Positions 45,782-54,561 of a DNA stretch of 64,000 nt are shown one piece after another. Made by a program: the position numbers and the translations under genes. The stretch's first letter is position 1. Every line of letters starts with the position of its first letter. The notes below the pieces were generated by a model, which worked only from the letters and a program-made list of their open reading frames with translations, searched no databases and was not told the DNA's origin. This stretch comes from Phormidium ambiguum IAM M-71 (GTDB taxonomy: Bacteria > Cyanobacteriota > Cyanobacteriia > Cyanobacteriales > Aerosakkonemataceae), in assembly GCF_001904725.1 (NCBI RefSeq), contig NZ_MRCE01000009.1, positions 16,838 through 80,837 of the forward strand, in the 5' to 3' direction.

Positions 45782-48001
45782 ATGGAATCTAGAGAAAGTT
45801 CTATAGGATTGCAGCATTACTGGCTAATTCTCAAACGGCGTTGGCAACCCGCATCCTCCGTATTTGCATTAGTTGTTCTCCTTTGCAGCCTAAGTACGTT
45901 ATTAGAAAAACCAGTTTATGAAGCGGTAGGCAAACTTTCGCTCAAAAAGATCAGCCCTACTTCTTCTTTAACAGGCTTAGGAAAAGAAATTGGAGAAGTG
46001 ACGGCGATAGGAGAGCAAAGTAATCCATTGAGTACAGAGGTGGAAGTGATTCGCTCTGTACCCATGCTGCAAAAAACTATCAATCAGCTAGAATTACAAG
46101 ATCCGATCGGTAAACCGCTAAAAATCAAAGACTTTTTAGCCAAACTGAAAGTAATGAATATTCGGGGAACAGATATACTCACAGTTTCTTACAAAGATCA
46201 AAATCCCCAAATAAGCGCCGCAGTTGTGAATAAATTAATTAACCTGTACATAGAAAACAATCAAACTGTAAATCGCATGGAAGCAGCGGCTGCTCGTGAA
46301 TTTCTGGAAAAGCAATTACCTAAAGCAGAAGCAGCTTTGCGACAAGCAGAAGCAGCTTTGCGACAATTTAAAGAACAAAATAAAGTAGTATCTTTACCAG
46401 AAGAAGCTAAATCAGCAGTAGAAGTAATTTCCAAATTGGAGGAACAAATTGCTTTAGCTAAATCCCAATACGCAGATTTAAACGCTCAACACCTTTCCTT
46501 TAAACAAGAGTTGCAGATGAATTCTCAACAAGCATTAATCGCAACTTCTCTGAGCCAATCTTCTGCTATCCAAGAAGCACTGAGAGATTATCAACAAATA
46601 GAACGCCAGTTGGCAATAGAAAAAACGCGCTTTCAGGAAACACACCCCTTAATAGTTGATTTAAAAAATAAAAAAGAAACTTTGCAAGCTTTACTAGAAA
46701 CTCGAATTAAAACCGTTGTGGGTAAACAAGCACAATTACAACCGGGAAATTTACAAATTGGGGATTTAAAACCAAAACTGATTGAAGAATTTGTGAAAAC
46801 AGAGGCAAAACGCCAGGGTTTAGCAGAGCAAATTGTTTCTTTAACAAATGTGCAAATAGCGTATAAGCAAAGAATGAATGTTTTGCCCAGATTGGAGAAA
46901 GAGCAACGAGAACTAGAAAATAGGTTACAAGTATCACAATCTACTTATGCGTTATTATTTCAAAAACTTCAGGAAATTCGCATTACAGAAAATCAAAATG
47001 TAGGTAATGCACGCATTATAGAAACATCTGAAATTCCCCAAGAACCGATTACTTCGCGGAAGAAATTATTGATTATTTCCGGTGTTCTGTTGGGTACTTT
47101 GCTGGGTATGGCTACAGCCTTGTTGTTAGAATCGCAAGATAAGTCTTTGAAAACAGTTGAAGAAACAAAAGAATGTTTTGGTTTAACTTTGCTGGTGGTA
47201 ATTCCCGCATTGAAAAAATCGGACAAAATTGCCAAGGGGAATTTCTTCTGGAAGGCTAAGCCTAACCAACAAGAATTAGAGCCACCAATTCCAAATATTA
47301 TGGTGCAAAACGATTTGCATACTCCCATTAGTGCTGCTTACCGAATGTTACAAGCGAATCTGCGGTTTTTGAGTTCTGATAGAGAGCTAAAAACTATTGT
47401 GGTGAGTAGTTCCATTCCTCATGAGGGTAAGTCTACGGTATCTGCGAATTTAGCGGTGGCGGTGGCGCAAGTGGGACGTAAGGTTTTGTTGGTGGATGCG
47501 GATATGCACCATCCGGTACAGCATCGGATTTGGGATCTGACTAATCAGGTGGGTTTGAGTAATATTATTGTGGGACAAACCGAACTGAAAATGGCAATTA
47601 GGGAAGTAATGCCTGCTTTGGATGTGCTAACTTGTGGAGTTATTCCACCTAATCCTATGGCTTTGCTTGATTCGCAAAGAATTTCTTCGTTGATTGATGA
47701 ATTGACAAGTTTGTATGATTTGGTAATTATCGATACGCCTTCTTTAAATGTGGCTGCGGATGCGTTGATTTTGGGTAAGAAGGCGGATGGTCTTTTGTTT
47801 GTGGTGCGACCTGGTGTAGTTGATTCTACTAGTGCTACTTTTGCTAAAGAGCTTTTGGAAAAGTCTAATCAGAATGTTTTGGGTTTGGTGGTGAATGGTG
47901 TGATTCCTAATCATGAACCTCATAGTTCTTACTATTTTGCTAATGAATCTTACGCAAAAGTTACGTCAGTAGGCCAATTTTCTGGTAGAGAGGAAAAATG
48001 A
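45782..48001 (+). CDS. Wzc-like polysaccharide co-polymerase / BY-kinase
   Basis: 739 residues. N-terminal Wzz domain with membrane segments at about 25-41 and 428-449 and a long periplasmic coiled coil between (EAALRQAEAALRQ near 183-195, an internal duplication). C-terminal P-loop kinase: Walker A SSIPHEGKSTVSANLA (544-559), Walker A' VLLVDADMHHP (568-578), Walker B LVIIDTP (647-653). The tail has only three tyrosines (717, 718, 724), fewer than in E. coli Wzc, so autophosphorylation may be limited. It sets chain length and drives export with an outer-membrane Wza-type protein, which is not in this window. It is divergent from the biosynthesis operon. CTGGAG precedes the ATG. Confidence 0.94.
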   Translation: MESRESSIGLQHYWLILKRRWQPASSVFALVVLLCSLSTLLEKPVYEAVGKLSLKKISPTSSLTGLGKEIGEVTAIGEQSNPLSTEVEVIRSVPMLQKTINQLELQDPIGKPLKIKDFLAKLKVMNIRGTDILTVSYKDQNPQISAAVVNKLINLYIENNQTVNRMEAAAAREFLEKQLPKAEAALRQAEAALRQFKEQNKVVSLPEEAKSAVEVISKLEEQIALAKSQYADLNAQHLSFKQELQMNSQQALIATSLSQSSAIQEALRDYQQIERQLAIEKTRFQETHPLIVDLKNKKETLQALLETRIKTVVGKQAQLQPGNLQIGDLKPKLIEEFVKTEAKRQGLAEQIVSLTNVQIAYKQRMNVLPRLEKEQRELENRLQVSQSTYALLFQKLQEIRITENQNVGNARIIETSEIPQEPITSRKKLLIISGVLLGTLLGMATALLLESQDKSLKTVEETKECFGLTLLVVIPALKKSDKIAKGNFFWKAKPNQQELEPPIPNIMVQNDLHTPISAAYRMLQANLRFLSSDRELKTIVVSSSIPHEGKSTVSANLAVAVAQVGRKVLLVDADMHHPVQHRIWDLTNQVGLSNIIVGQTELKMAIREVMPALDVLTCGVIPPNPMALLDSQRISSLIDELTSLYDLVIIDTPSLNVAADALILGKKADGLLFVVRPGVVDSTSATFAKELLEKSNQNVLGLVVNGVIPNHEPHSSYYFANESYAKVTSVGQFSGREEK

Positions 48002-48094
48002 CCTAAAGAATTTTTGCGGTACGTGGTTGCGCTTTAGCGCGAAAGAAAGGCGCACAAGTGCAACTACGTGCTTTTTGAAATGTGCCAGTTGCGG
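48002..48094. repeat. Long hairpin repeat, copy A
   Basis: From CCTAAAGAATTTTTGCGGTA to GTTGCGG, with inverted arms around GCGAAAGAAAGGC. A 92-bp relative is at 56953-57044, where the stem GTTGCGCTTTAGCGC / GCGCTAAAGCGCAAC is perfect; here the right arm has several changes. Located directly after the wzc-like stop. The remaining bases to the next gene at 48313 hold nothing recognisable. Confidence 0.75.
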
Positions 48095-48312
48095 AAGTCC
48101 TGCTGATATTACCTAGTTTGGCTGTTTTGCAGCTAAATTTTTATTTGAGGAGAGGGTTTTGGACAAAAATTTAAGTGCGTGGTAACTTACAAAAAGGGTA
48201 TGAAGAATACATCCTTGGGGTGATGAAAAAGTTAATATCTTGTCCAATAAAATGATTTAGTGGGTTTTGTCAAATCGCGGGTTTTGTCTAAATATTGTTA
48301 TCAAAGAGGGCG

Positions 48313-51300
48313 ATGAGATTTCAAGAGCGCTGTTTCCCTTATGTATTTGCGATCGCTTCCACTGCGATCGCACTACTCCTCTCTCTCTGGTTACAACCTC
48401 TTTTGCTCCGTAATTTGGACGCATTTTTCTATACAGCTACTGTTATTAGTGCTTGGTACGGCGGTTGCCGATCGGGAATTGTGACTGTTATCCTGGACAC
48501 ACTAGCAATTAATTATTTTTTTATTCCTCCTTTATATCAACTGACAATTGCCCAACCAATTAATTTTTTACAGTTAAGTACTTTCTCACTAATTGGGTTG
48601 ATAATTAACTTTCTGACTAGCAATTTTCGAGACAGCAAAAAAAAGATTGAGCGGCTGAACCAGCAATTATTACAGGAAAAGGCTGATTTATTGGGAATGG
48701 CTTCATCAGCGGCGCAAGTTGGGATGAGGCATTGGGATATAGCCACTGGAAGAATTCAATGTTCTGCCGATTACGAGCAATTATTTGGTTTGACTCCGGG
48801 AACGTTTGATGGCAGATATGAAACCTTTTTAACCTACTTATATCCTGAAGATAGAGAATTAGTCGATCGGGCATTACAACAAACAATTCAAAACAAAAAC
48901 CTCTACCAAGTAGAATACCGTGTAGTTTGGGCTGATGGTAGCATTCATTGGATTGAGGAACGGGGACACGCTTTTTATAATGAAGCAGGAGAAGCGATTC
49001 ACGTAACTGGAACAGCGACGGCGATCGATCGCCGCAAGCAAGCACAAGGATTATTGCAAGAAACATTTGAGCAACAACGCTTGCTGATGGAAGTAAGCCA
49101 ACGGATTCGTCAATCGCTCAATTTACAAGAGATTTTCCAAACTACTGTAGACGAAACCCGACATTTACTTAAAACCGATCGCGTTATTATCTTCCAGTTT
49201 GACCCGAAGTGGCGGGGAACTGTTGTTGCTGAATCAGTGGGCACTAACTGGAGGGCTATTTTATCAACGGAAATCTACGATCCCTGCTTTAGCGAACAGT
49301 ACGTCGAACCCTATAAACAAGGCTTTGTTACCGCCAAATCTGATATTTATAAAGCCGGAATTAATTCCTGTCACCTAGAATTATTGGCAAATTTCCAAGT
49401 CAGAGCCAATTTGGTCGTTCCCATTGTCAAAGGCAGTGAATTGTGGGGATTGCTAATTGCTCATCATTGTGACGCGCCTCGCCAGTGGAATTCGTCAGAA
49501 ATCGATCTGATGCGACAGTTAGCCAATCAAGTAAGCATTGCTATTCAGCAATCAGAATTATTTAAACAAGTGCAAACAGAACTAGCAGAACGCCAACAAG
49601 CAGAAACTCTCTTGCGCTTATTTGTTCAGTATGCCCCTGCTGGCATTGCGATGTTCGATCGCAATATGTGTTATTTGATGGCAAGTCAGCGTTGGATAGA
49701 TCAATACAACCTGGAATCGATTGAATCTCTGATTGGTCGATCGCACTACGAAATTTTTCCCGAAATTCCCCCACGCTGGCGAGAGATTCATCAACGCTGT
49801 TTAGCAGGAGCGATCGAAAAATCAGAAGAAGATTTTCTTATTCGAGCCAATGGAATCAAACAATGGGAATGGTGGGAAGTTCACCCCTGGTACACAGCTA
49901 AAAATGAAATAGGCGGAATCATTATTTTTTCTGTTGATATTAGTAATCTCAAGAAAATAAAAATGAATTTACAACAATTAAATGCCGAACTTGAACAACG
50001 GGTAATCGATCGAACCGCAGAACTTTCCGAAGTAAACGATCGCCTACAAGAAGTATTAATCGCTTTACAAGAAAGCGAAGAACGTCGCCGACTCGCTCTA
50101 GATTTAACCCATATCGGCTTTTGGGATTTGTACATCCCCAGCAGATGCGTTATCTGGAACGATAACCAATTCAGGGTACTGGGTTTTGCTCCCTATAGTG
50201 TCGATCCCAGTTATGAGGTTTGGCTTAATAGCGTACACCCTGAAGATAGAAGTTGGCTTGAAGAACGGTTTTTAGAATCAGTGAGAAATCACACCGATTA
50301 CGCAGCTGAATATCGAGTAATTCATCCTGATAGTTCTGTTCATTGGGTAATGGCGCGTGGCAAAGCTATCTACGATGAATTAGGGCAACCTTTGCGATCG
50401 ATCGGTGTCGTGTTGGATATTAGCGATCGCAAACGCGCAGAACAAGCCCTCCAGCAAGCTAACGCTCAATTATTACAACACAAAGATCAACTAGAAAAAG
50501 TTAACCAGCAATTACAAACTACTGTAGAAGAACTGCAAATAGCTGAAGAAGAACTAACAATAAACAATCAACAATTAGAAGTTGCTATCTTAACAGCTAA
50601 ATCCCAGCAACAGCGATATGAAGACTTATTTAACTTCGCTCCAGATGGCTATCTAGTTACAGATTCATTAGGTATGATTCAAGAAGCCAATCAAGCTGCA
50701 ACTAACCTTTTATTTGTTAGTTCCTTTAATTTAGTTGGTAAGCCCCTAGCTATCTATATCAGTAACGAAAATAAACAATTTTTTCGTAATTTTCTTATAC
50801 AGCTGCAACAGTTGTCCGGGCGATCGATATCTGAGTTAACCATCCTACCTCGGCAGGGGAATTCCTTTCCCGCAGAGATCGCTGCCTCTGCTATTCGTAA
50901 TGAGCAGGGTGAAATTATAGGTATTCGCTGGTTGATTAAAGATATTAGCGATCGCAAACAAGCAGAACAAGCACTCAAAGAGAGTGAAGCTAAATTCCGT
51001 TCTCTTTGCGAATATTCGCCTATAGGCGTTTTTATGACTGATATTCATGGGCAGTGTATTTATACAAATCCCCACTATCAGAAAATTTGTGGCTCCACAT
51101 TTGAAGAACTTTTGGGCGAAGGTTATATCGAATTCATTCATCCAGAAGACCAAGAAGTGGTATTAAATCAATGGTTACAAGCCATCTCCCAAAAACAAGA
51201 ATTTTGCAGTGAATTTCGTTACCTTCACAAAGGAGGAATCATTCGTTTTGTGCGAGTACAATCCGCCCCCATTCCTTCTGGTTGTGGTGAAATAGTCGGT

Positions 51301-52029
51301 TACGTTTGCACGGTAGAAGATATTACTGAAAGTCGAATCATTGAGCAAATGAAAAATGAATTTATCTCAGTTGTCAGTCACGAATTGCGAACACCTTTAG
51401 CCTCAATTCGCGGTTCTATGGGATTATTAGCTTCTGGAATCTTGAAAGACAAACAAGACACTACTCAACAAATGTTAAATATTGCTATTCACGATACCGA
51501 ACGCTTAGTACGTTTAGTTAACGACATTCTCGACTTAGAGCGACTAGAAGCACGAAAAGTCAATTTAAATAAGCAAAGGTGTGACGCATTAACACTCATG
51601 CAACAATCTGTAGAAAGCTTGCAACCTTTAGCATTACAGAACAATATCACATTATCTATTGAGCCGACTTCTATTCAAGTCTGGGCAGATAGCGATCGGA
51701 TTATTCAAACCTTAGTTAATCTAATCGGTAATGCCATTAAATTTTCGCCCCCACACACTACAATTACTCTCAAAGTCCAAAACGAAGCAGACCACATTTT
51801 ATTTCAAGTTCAAGATCGAGGGCGGGGCATCCCAGCTGATAAATTAGAAACGATTTTTGGACGGTTTCAACAAGTCGATGCCTCCGACTCCCGCCACAAA
51901 GGAGGAACAGGTTTAGGTCTGGCAATCTGCAAATTGATCGTACAACAGCACGGCGGCAAAATCTGGGTCGAAAGCTTTGTCGGAGAAGGCAGTACTTTTT
52001 ACTTTACCTTACCAAAGTTCCTTGACTAA
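48313..52029 (+). CDS. Sensor histidine kinase with DUF4118, PAS and DXCF-cyanobacteriochrome-like GAF domains
   Basis: 1238 residues from the ATG at 48313 (AAAGAGGGCG before it); a TTG six codons earlier is less likely. Order: DUF4118/KdpD-like membrane domain (about 8-105), PAS (125-240), GAF (245-410), PAS (415-540), coiled coil, PAS (590-715), PAS (770-885), PAS (890-1010), HisKA with H1023 (SHELRTPLASIRG), HATPase (NLIGNAIKFS, DRGRGIP, GGTGLGLAI). The GAF domain has the cyanobacteriochrome signature: VVAESVG, DPCF (C325), DIYKAGINSCH (C353, H354), VRANLVVPI, LWGLLIAHHC. The two cysteines are 28 residues apart, as in the DXCF photoreceptor TePixJ (C494/C522). Blue/green-type light sensing is therefore likely but unproven. 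It is followed by a CheY-like regulator. Confidence 0.9.
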   Translation: MRFQERCFPYVFAIASTAIALLLSLWLQPLLLRNLDAFFYTATVISAWYGGCRSGIVTVILDTLAINYFFIPPLYQLTIAQPINFLQLSTFSLIGLIINFLTSNFRDSKKKIERLNQQLLQEKADLLGMASSAAQVGMRHWDIATGRIQCSADYEQLFGLTPGTFDGRYETFLTYLYPEDRELVDRALQQTIQNKNLYQVEYRVVWADGSIHWIEERGHAFYNEAGEAIHVTGTATAIDRRKQAQGLLQETFEQQRLLMEVSQRIRQSLNLQEIFQTTVDETRHLLKTDRVIIFQFDPKWRGTVVAESVGTNWRAILSTEIYDPCFSEQYVEPYKQGFVTAKSDIYKAGINSCHLELLANFQVRANLVVPIVKGSELWGLLIAHHCDAPRQWNSSEIDLMRQLANQVSIAIQQSELFKQVQTELAERQQAETLLRLFVQYAPAGIAMFDRNMCYLMASQRWIDQYNLESIESLIGRSHYEIFPEIPPRWREIHQRCLAGAIEKSEEDFLIRANGIKQWEWWEVHPWYTAKNEIGGIIIFSVDISNLKKIKMNLQQLNAELEQRVIDRTAELSEVNDRLQEVLIALQESEERRRLALDLTHIGFWDLYIPSRCVIWNDNQFRVLGFAPYSVDPSYEVWLNSVHPEDRSWLEERFLESVRNHTDYAAEYRVIHPDSSVHWVMARGKAIYDELGQPLRSIGVVLDISDRKRAEQALQQANAQLLQHKDQLEKVNQQLQTTVEELQIAEEELTINNQQLEVAILTAKSQQQRYEDLFNFAPDGYLVTDSLGMIQEANQAATNLLFVSSFNLVGKPLAIYISNENKQFFRNFLIQLQQLSGRSISELTILPRQGNSFPAEIAASAIRNEQGEIIGIRWLIKDISDRKQAEQALKESEAKFRSLCEYSPIGVFMTDIHGQCIYTNPHYQKICGSTFEELLGEGYIEFIHPEDQEVVLNQWLQAISQKQEFCSEFRYLHKGGIIRFVRVQSAPIPSGCGEIVGYVCTVEDITESRIIEQMKNEFISVVSHELRTPLASIRGSMGLLASGILKDKQDTTQQMLNIAIHDTERLVRLVNDILDLERLEARKVNLNKQRCDALTLMQQSVESLQPLALQNNITLSIEPTSIQVWADSDRIIQTLVNLIGNAIKFSPPHTTITLKVQNEADHILFQVQDRGRGIPADKLETIFGRFQQVDASDSRHKGGTGLGLAICKLIVQQHGGKIWVESFVGEGSTFYFTLPKFLD

Positions 52030-52085
52030 TTTACTAATCAATGTTATGTTTGGCTGGAAAATTCATTTATTAAGAATAATAATTT

Positions 52086-52460
52086 ATGCCAGAAAAACGC
52101 CTTCTGGTAGTTGATGACGAAGTAAACCTGTGTACTGTAATTCAAGTTTGTTTAGAAAATTTAGGTGGTTGGGAGATACTAACAGCGTTATCTGCTAGAG
52201 AAGGATTAGCGATCGCTCAAACCCAACAACTAGACGCAATCTTACTAGATGTAATGATGCCAGACATGGATGGGATCGCACTGTTTGAGGAATTGCAAAA
52301 AAATCCAATAACTAAAGAAGTTCCTGTGATTTTGTTTACCGCGAAAGTGAACTCCAGTGACATAGACCAATTTACCAAACTCGGTGTTACCGGAGTGATT
52401 GCAAAACCTTTTGATCCCATGACACTTGCACAAGAAGTTGCTTCTTTGTTGGGTTGGTGA
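52086..52460 (+). CDS. CheY-like single-domain response regulator
   Basis: 124 residues comprising one receiver domain: acidic pair D10/D11 (LLVVDDEVN), phospho-acceptor D55 in AILLDVMMPDMDG, the T/S in ILFTAKV, and the lysine of IAKPFDP. No output domain, so it likely passes the signal by protein contact or through a phosphorelay. It begins 57 bases after the photoreceptor-like histidine kinase and is very probably its cognate partner. The Hpt-containing multidomain regulator at 54562 could be a further acceptor. Confidence 0.92.
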   Translation: MPEKRLLVVDDEVNLCTVIQVCLENLGGWEILTALSAREGLAIAQTQQLDAILLDVMMPDMDGIALFEELQKNPITKEVPVILFTAKVNSSDIDQFTKLGVTGVIAKPFDPMTLAQEVASLLGW

Positions 52461-52999
52461 GTTATATCAGGTTCGGATAATTACTTATCAAACCCGAAGC
52501 ACCCCACCCCCGCCAAAACTGCGCTTTGTCTCCCCTCCCCGTCTACGGGGAGGGGATTAAGGGGTGGGGTTCAAGGTCAATTACCCACACTGTAGAGACG
52601 TTGCATACAACATCTCTACCTCTACCTCGGCGGTTGAAACCGCATCTACTTGTAGGGGCAAGCCCTATGTAGTTGCCCCTACTATATAGAGGCTTTGCTT
52701 AAAAAAAGTTAACATAATTTTGTTGATTGTTATAAATTTAACATTGCTGCTGCTATTGATTAATTACCAAAAAAACCTCACAATCCTTACTAAATCTGGG
52801 GTTGAGCCTTTTTTTATTTTTCTGGAAAACTTGGGAAAATTTTGTTCCTCACAATTTCCTCAAAGTTTTTCCTTAATCTCTTAAGTGTTGCCGCAAACCT
52901 AGTGGTTAGCGATTATTGAGTAAAACCTTTGGCTCTCAAAAATTGCTGCCAAGCGATCGATTATCAATTTGAAACTTAAATAATCCGGCGCTCACAACC
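52461..52999. repeat. Repeat-rich gene-free stretch
   Basis: Contains the CCCCTCCCCGT / ACGGGGAGGGG palindrome (52532-52555), the GTAGAGACGTTG / CAACATCTCTAC palindrome (52591-52619), and a GTAGGGGCAAGCCC / TAGTTGCCCCTAC pair (about 52652-52682). After about 52700 it becomes an AT-rich leader for the small genes that follow. No open frame of note. Confidence 0.7.
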
Positions 53000-53239
53000 A
53001 TGACTGATTCTTCTAATTTTCTTTACCACCGCTGTCGTTATCGCGGCAATAATTCACCAAAAAATTTGGTATTTAATGCCAATCTACAAGAATTTTCTCA
53101 GAAAGTGAGTTATATCTGTGGTTTGGAAACAAATGGAAAGCTTTCTCCAGAAGTTGCTTATCAACAAATTCACTTACTCTGGAAAAACTTGAAGCAGTCT
53201 AAAAAGCAGTTAGAAATTGGCAAAATTATTGAAGGATAA
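53000..53239 (+). CDS. Small conserved cyanobacterial protein (possibly DUF7219)
   Basis: 79 residues: FLYHRCRYRGNNSPKNLVFN, then LQEFSQKVSYICGLETNGKL and YQQIHLLWKNLKQSKKQLEI. I recognise this as a small soluble cyanobacterial family, which I believe is DUF7219, from memory. It is helical and charged, without signal peptide. It heads a row of small plus-strand genes leading to the GGDEF regulator. No strong Shine-Dalgarno is visible. Function unknown. Confidence 0.7.
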   Translation: MTDSSNFLYHRCRYRGNNSPKNLVFNANLQEFSQKVSYICGLETNGKLSPEVAYQQIHLLWKNLKQSKKQLEIGKIIEG

Positions 53240-53334
53240 GACAAAGAACTAATTTTTTAATTGCTGAAACTATCTTTTGTTGCTGAGTATCTTTCATAAT
53301 TTCATGGCAACCTAAATATTTTCAGGAGTGAATC

Positions 53335-53685
53335 ATGGAAAAACAACTTTTTAACATTACCTTACCAATAGTCAGTGAAGAAATTGAAAATATCTTGTTA
53401 AATTATCCCGAATATCCCTACCAACAAGCATTTTCTAGCACAGGCTTACGTCCAGATTTACTTGCTTATGTTCTCAGTCGGATTCCCAATAAATTCATTG
53501 TATTGGAAGGAACAGAATCCCTTGCAAATCTGCCAATTTCTCTTCCTTATACAAGTAAGCAGAGATTGGATATAGAATATTACATTCATCTGGGAATTTC
53601 TGATATCCTGCCAATTTATCACCAAATTAATGGTGATATGCGACCAACCCATAACCTCAAATTGTACTATCTGTTTTCGAGTTAA
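53335..53685 (+). CDS. ComFB-like protein (candidate c-di-GMP receptor)
   Basis: 116 residues. EEIENILLNYPEYPYQQAFS, then RPDLLAYVLSRIPNKFIVLE and the C-terminal helix resemble the late competence protein ComFB family. Cyanobacterial members of that family have been reported as cyclic-dinucleotide (c-di-GMP) receptors. AGGAG lies seven bases before the ATG, a strong site. This copy is diverged and the ligand-binding residues cannot be verified by eye. Its position between a photoreceptor-like kinase and a GGDEF regulator fits a signalling role. Confidence 0.65.
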   Translation: MEKQLFNITLPIVSEEIENILLNYPEYPYQQAFSSTGLRPDLLAYVLSRIPNKFIVLEGTESLANLPISLPYTSKQRLDIEYYIHLGISDILPIYHQINGDMRPTHNLKLYYLFSS

Positions 53686-53767
53686 TTGTTAGCAAAACTT
53701 TTTTAATACCACATTTTAAAACCAAACTTTTCGGTTAACAACAGACTTAAAACGGGAGGATAATAAA

Positions 53768-53971
53768 TTGCTACCTTCTGATTCATATCGTTTTTATAGC
53801 AGGTTGCCGCATCATGTTGCTTCAGGGGAAATCCACTGGTATTACAGCGATTATCATCAAGAAAAATTCAATGGGGATAGGTTTTCAGCTAATTTAGAAG
53901 GTCCGATCGACTTAGAATTAGGTGGGTACTGTGGATTAAAAAAAGCTAATACTCATCACGCCATTTTTTAA
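53768..53971 (+). CDS. Cysteine-less paralogue of the adjacent zinc-ribbon protein
   Basis: 67 residues starting at TTG, with GGGAGG eight bases upstream, which decides the start. It aligns with the protein at 54068: SGEIHWYYSDYHQEKFNGDR against STGIYWFCSHCYQEMPNCDR. The CxxC-type cysteines of the neighbour are tyrosine or other residues here (C to Y twice in that stretch, and CPCC to YRFY-like near the start). Only one cysteine remains, near the end. It is probably translated but cannot form the same metal site; it could be a decaying duplicate or a regulatory decoy. Confidence 0.55.
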   Translation: MLPSDSYRFYSRLPHHVASGEIHWYYSDYHQEKFNGDRFSANLEGPIDLELGGYCGLKKANTHHAIF

Positions 53972-54067
53972 GAAAAAAAATTTATTAATTCAATTCGTGA
54001 TTTAGTTCAGGAGGTTATAAAAAGAGATTTTCTGACGATTCCAAGTTAACGTAAAGGAGGTAAAAAA

Positions 54068-54262
54068 ATGTTATTTTCTACTTGCCCTTGTTGTTCTAAT
54101 ACGTTACTTCGTCATATTCGTTCAACAGGAATTTACTGGTTTTGTAGTCATTGTTATCAAGAAATGCCGAATTGCGATCGCGCTTTAAATAACTTGGACA
54201 TCACTACCAACTTCAGTCATTATCGAGACTCGCTCAAAGTTGGTGTTGCTTCCCTGTCTTGA
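54068..54262 (+). CDS. Small zinc-ribbon protein (CPCC / CSHC)
   Basis: 64 residues with two cysteine knuckles, STCPCCSNTLLRHIRSTGIY and WFCSHCYQEMPNCDRAL, forming a likely four-cysteine zinc site, followed by a polar tail. A near-ideal AAAGGAGGT stands before the ATG. Cyanobacteria encode families of such short CPCC-LLRH-YWFC proteins near signalling genes; their role is unknown to me. The cysteine-less paralogue precedes it by 97 bases. The frame of the next gene begins inside its 3' end or just after it, depending on start choice. Confidence 0.75.
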   Translation: MLFSTCPCCSNTLLRHIRSTGIYWFCSHCYQEMPNCDRALNNLDITTNFSHYRDSLKVGVASLS

Positions 54263-54305
54263 AAAAACTGCAAATCCTTTTCTTAGAAAAGCCGAAGAAT
54301 TTATC

Positions 54306-54542
54306 ATGCTTTCCACAAACCTGGCAAAAACCGATGAAATTGAATTTGGCTGGTGGGTAGAAATTATTACATTATTCCCAGCTTGTAGTTATTACTTTGG
54401 GCCCTTTGCTAATATTCTAGAAGCGGCGGCTGCTAAAGTTGGCTATTTAGAAGATTTACAACAAGAAGGAGCCAAAGGAATTACATTACGGATTAAACAG
54501 TGTCAGCCTGAAACATTAACCCGAATTAGCGATCGAGAATAA
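54306..54542 (+). CDS. DUF1816 domain protein
   Basis: 78 residues from the ATG at 54306; the open frame extends 22 codons further upstream into the zinc-ribbon gene without a supporting site. The core EFGWWVEIITLFPACSYYFG, PFANILEAAAAKVGYLEDL and QQEGAKGITLRIKQCQPETL is the DUF1816 family, common in cyanobacteria. It is soluble and small. It ends 19 bases before the GGDEF regulator gene, so the two are probably co-transcribed. Function unknown. Confidence 0.8.
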   Translation: MLSTNLAKTDEIEFGWWVEIITLFPACSYYFGPFANILEAAAAKVGYLEDLQQEGAKGITLRIKQCQPETLTRISDRE

Positions 54543-54561
54543 AAGTTTTTGGTAAATTTCG

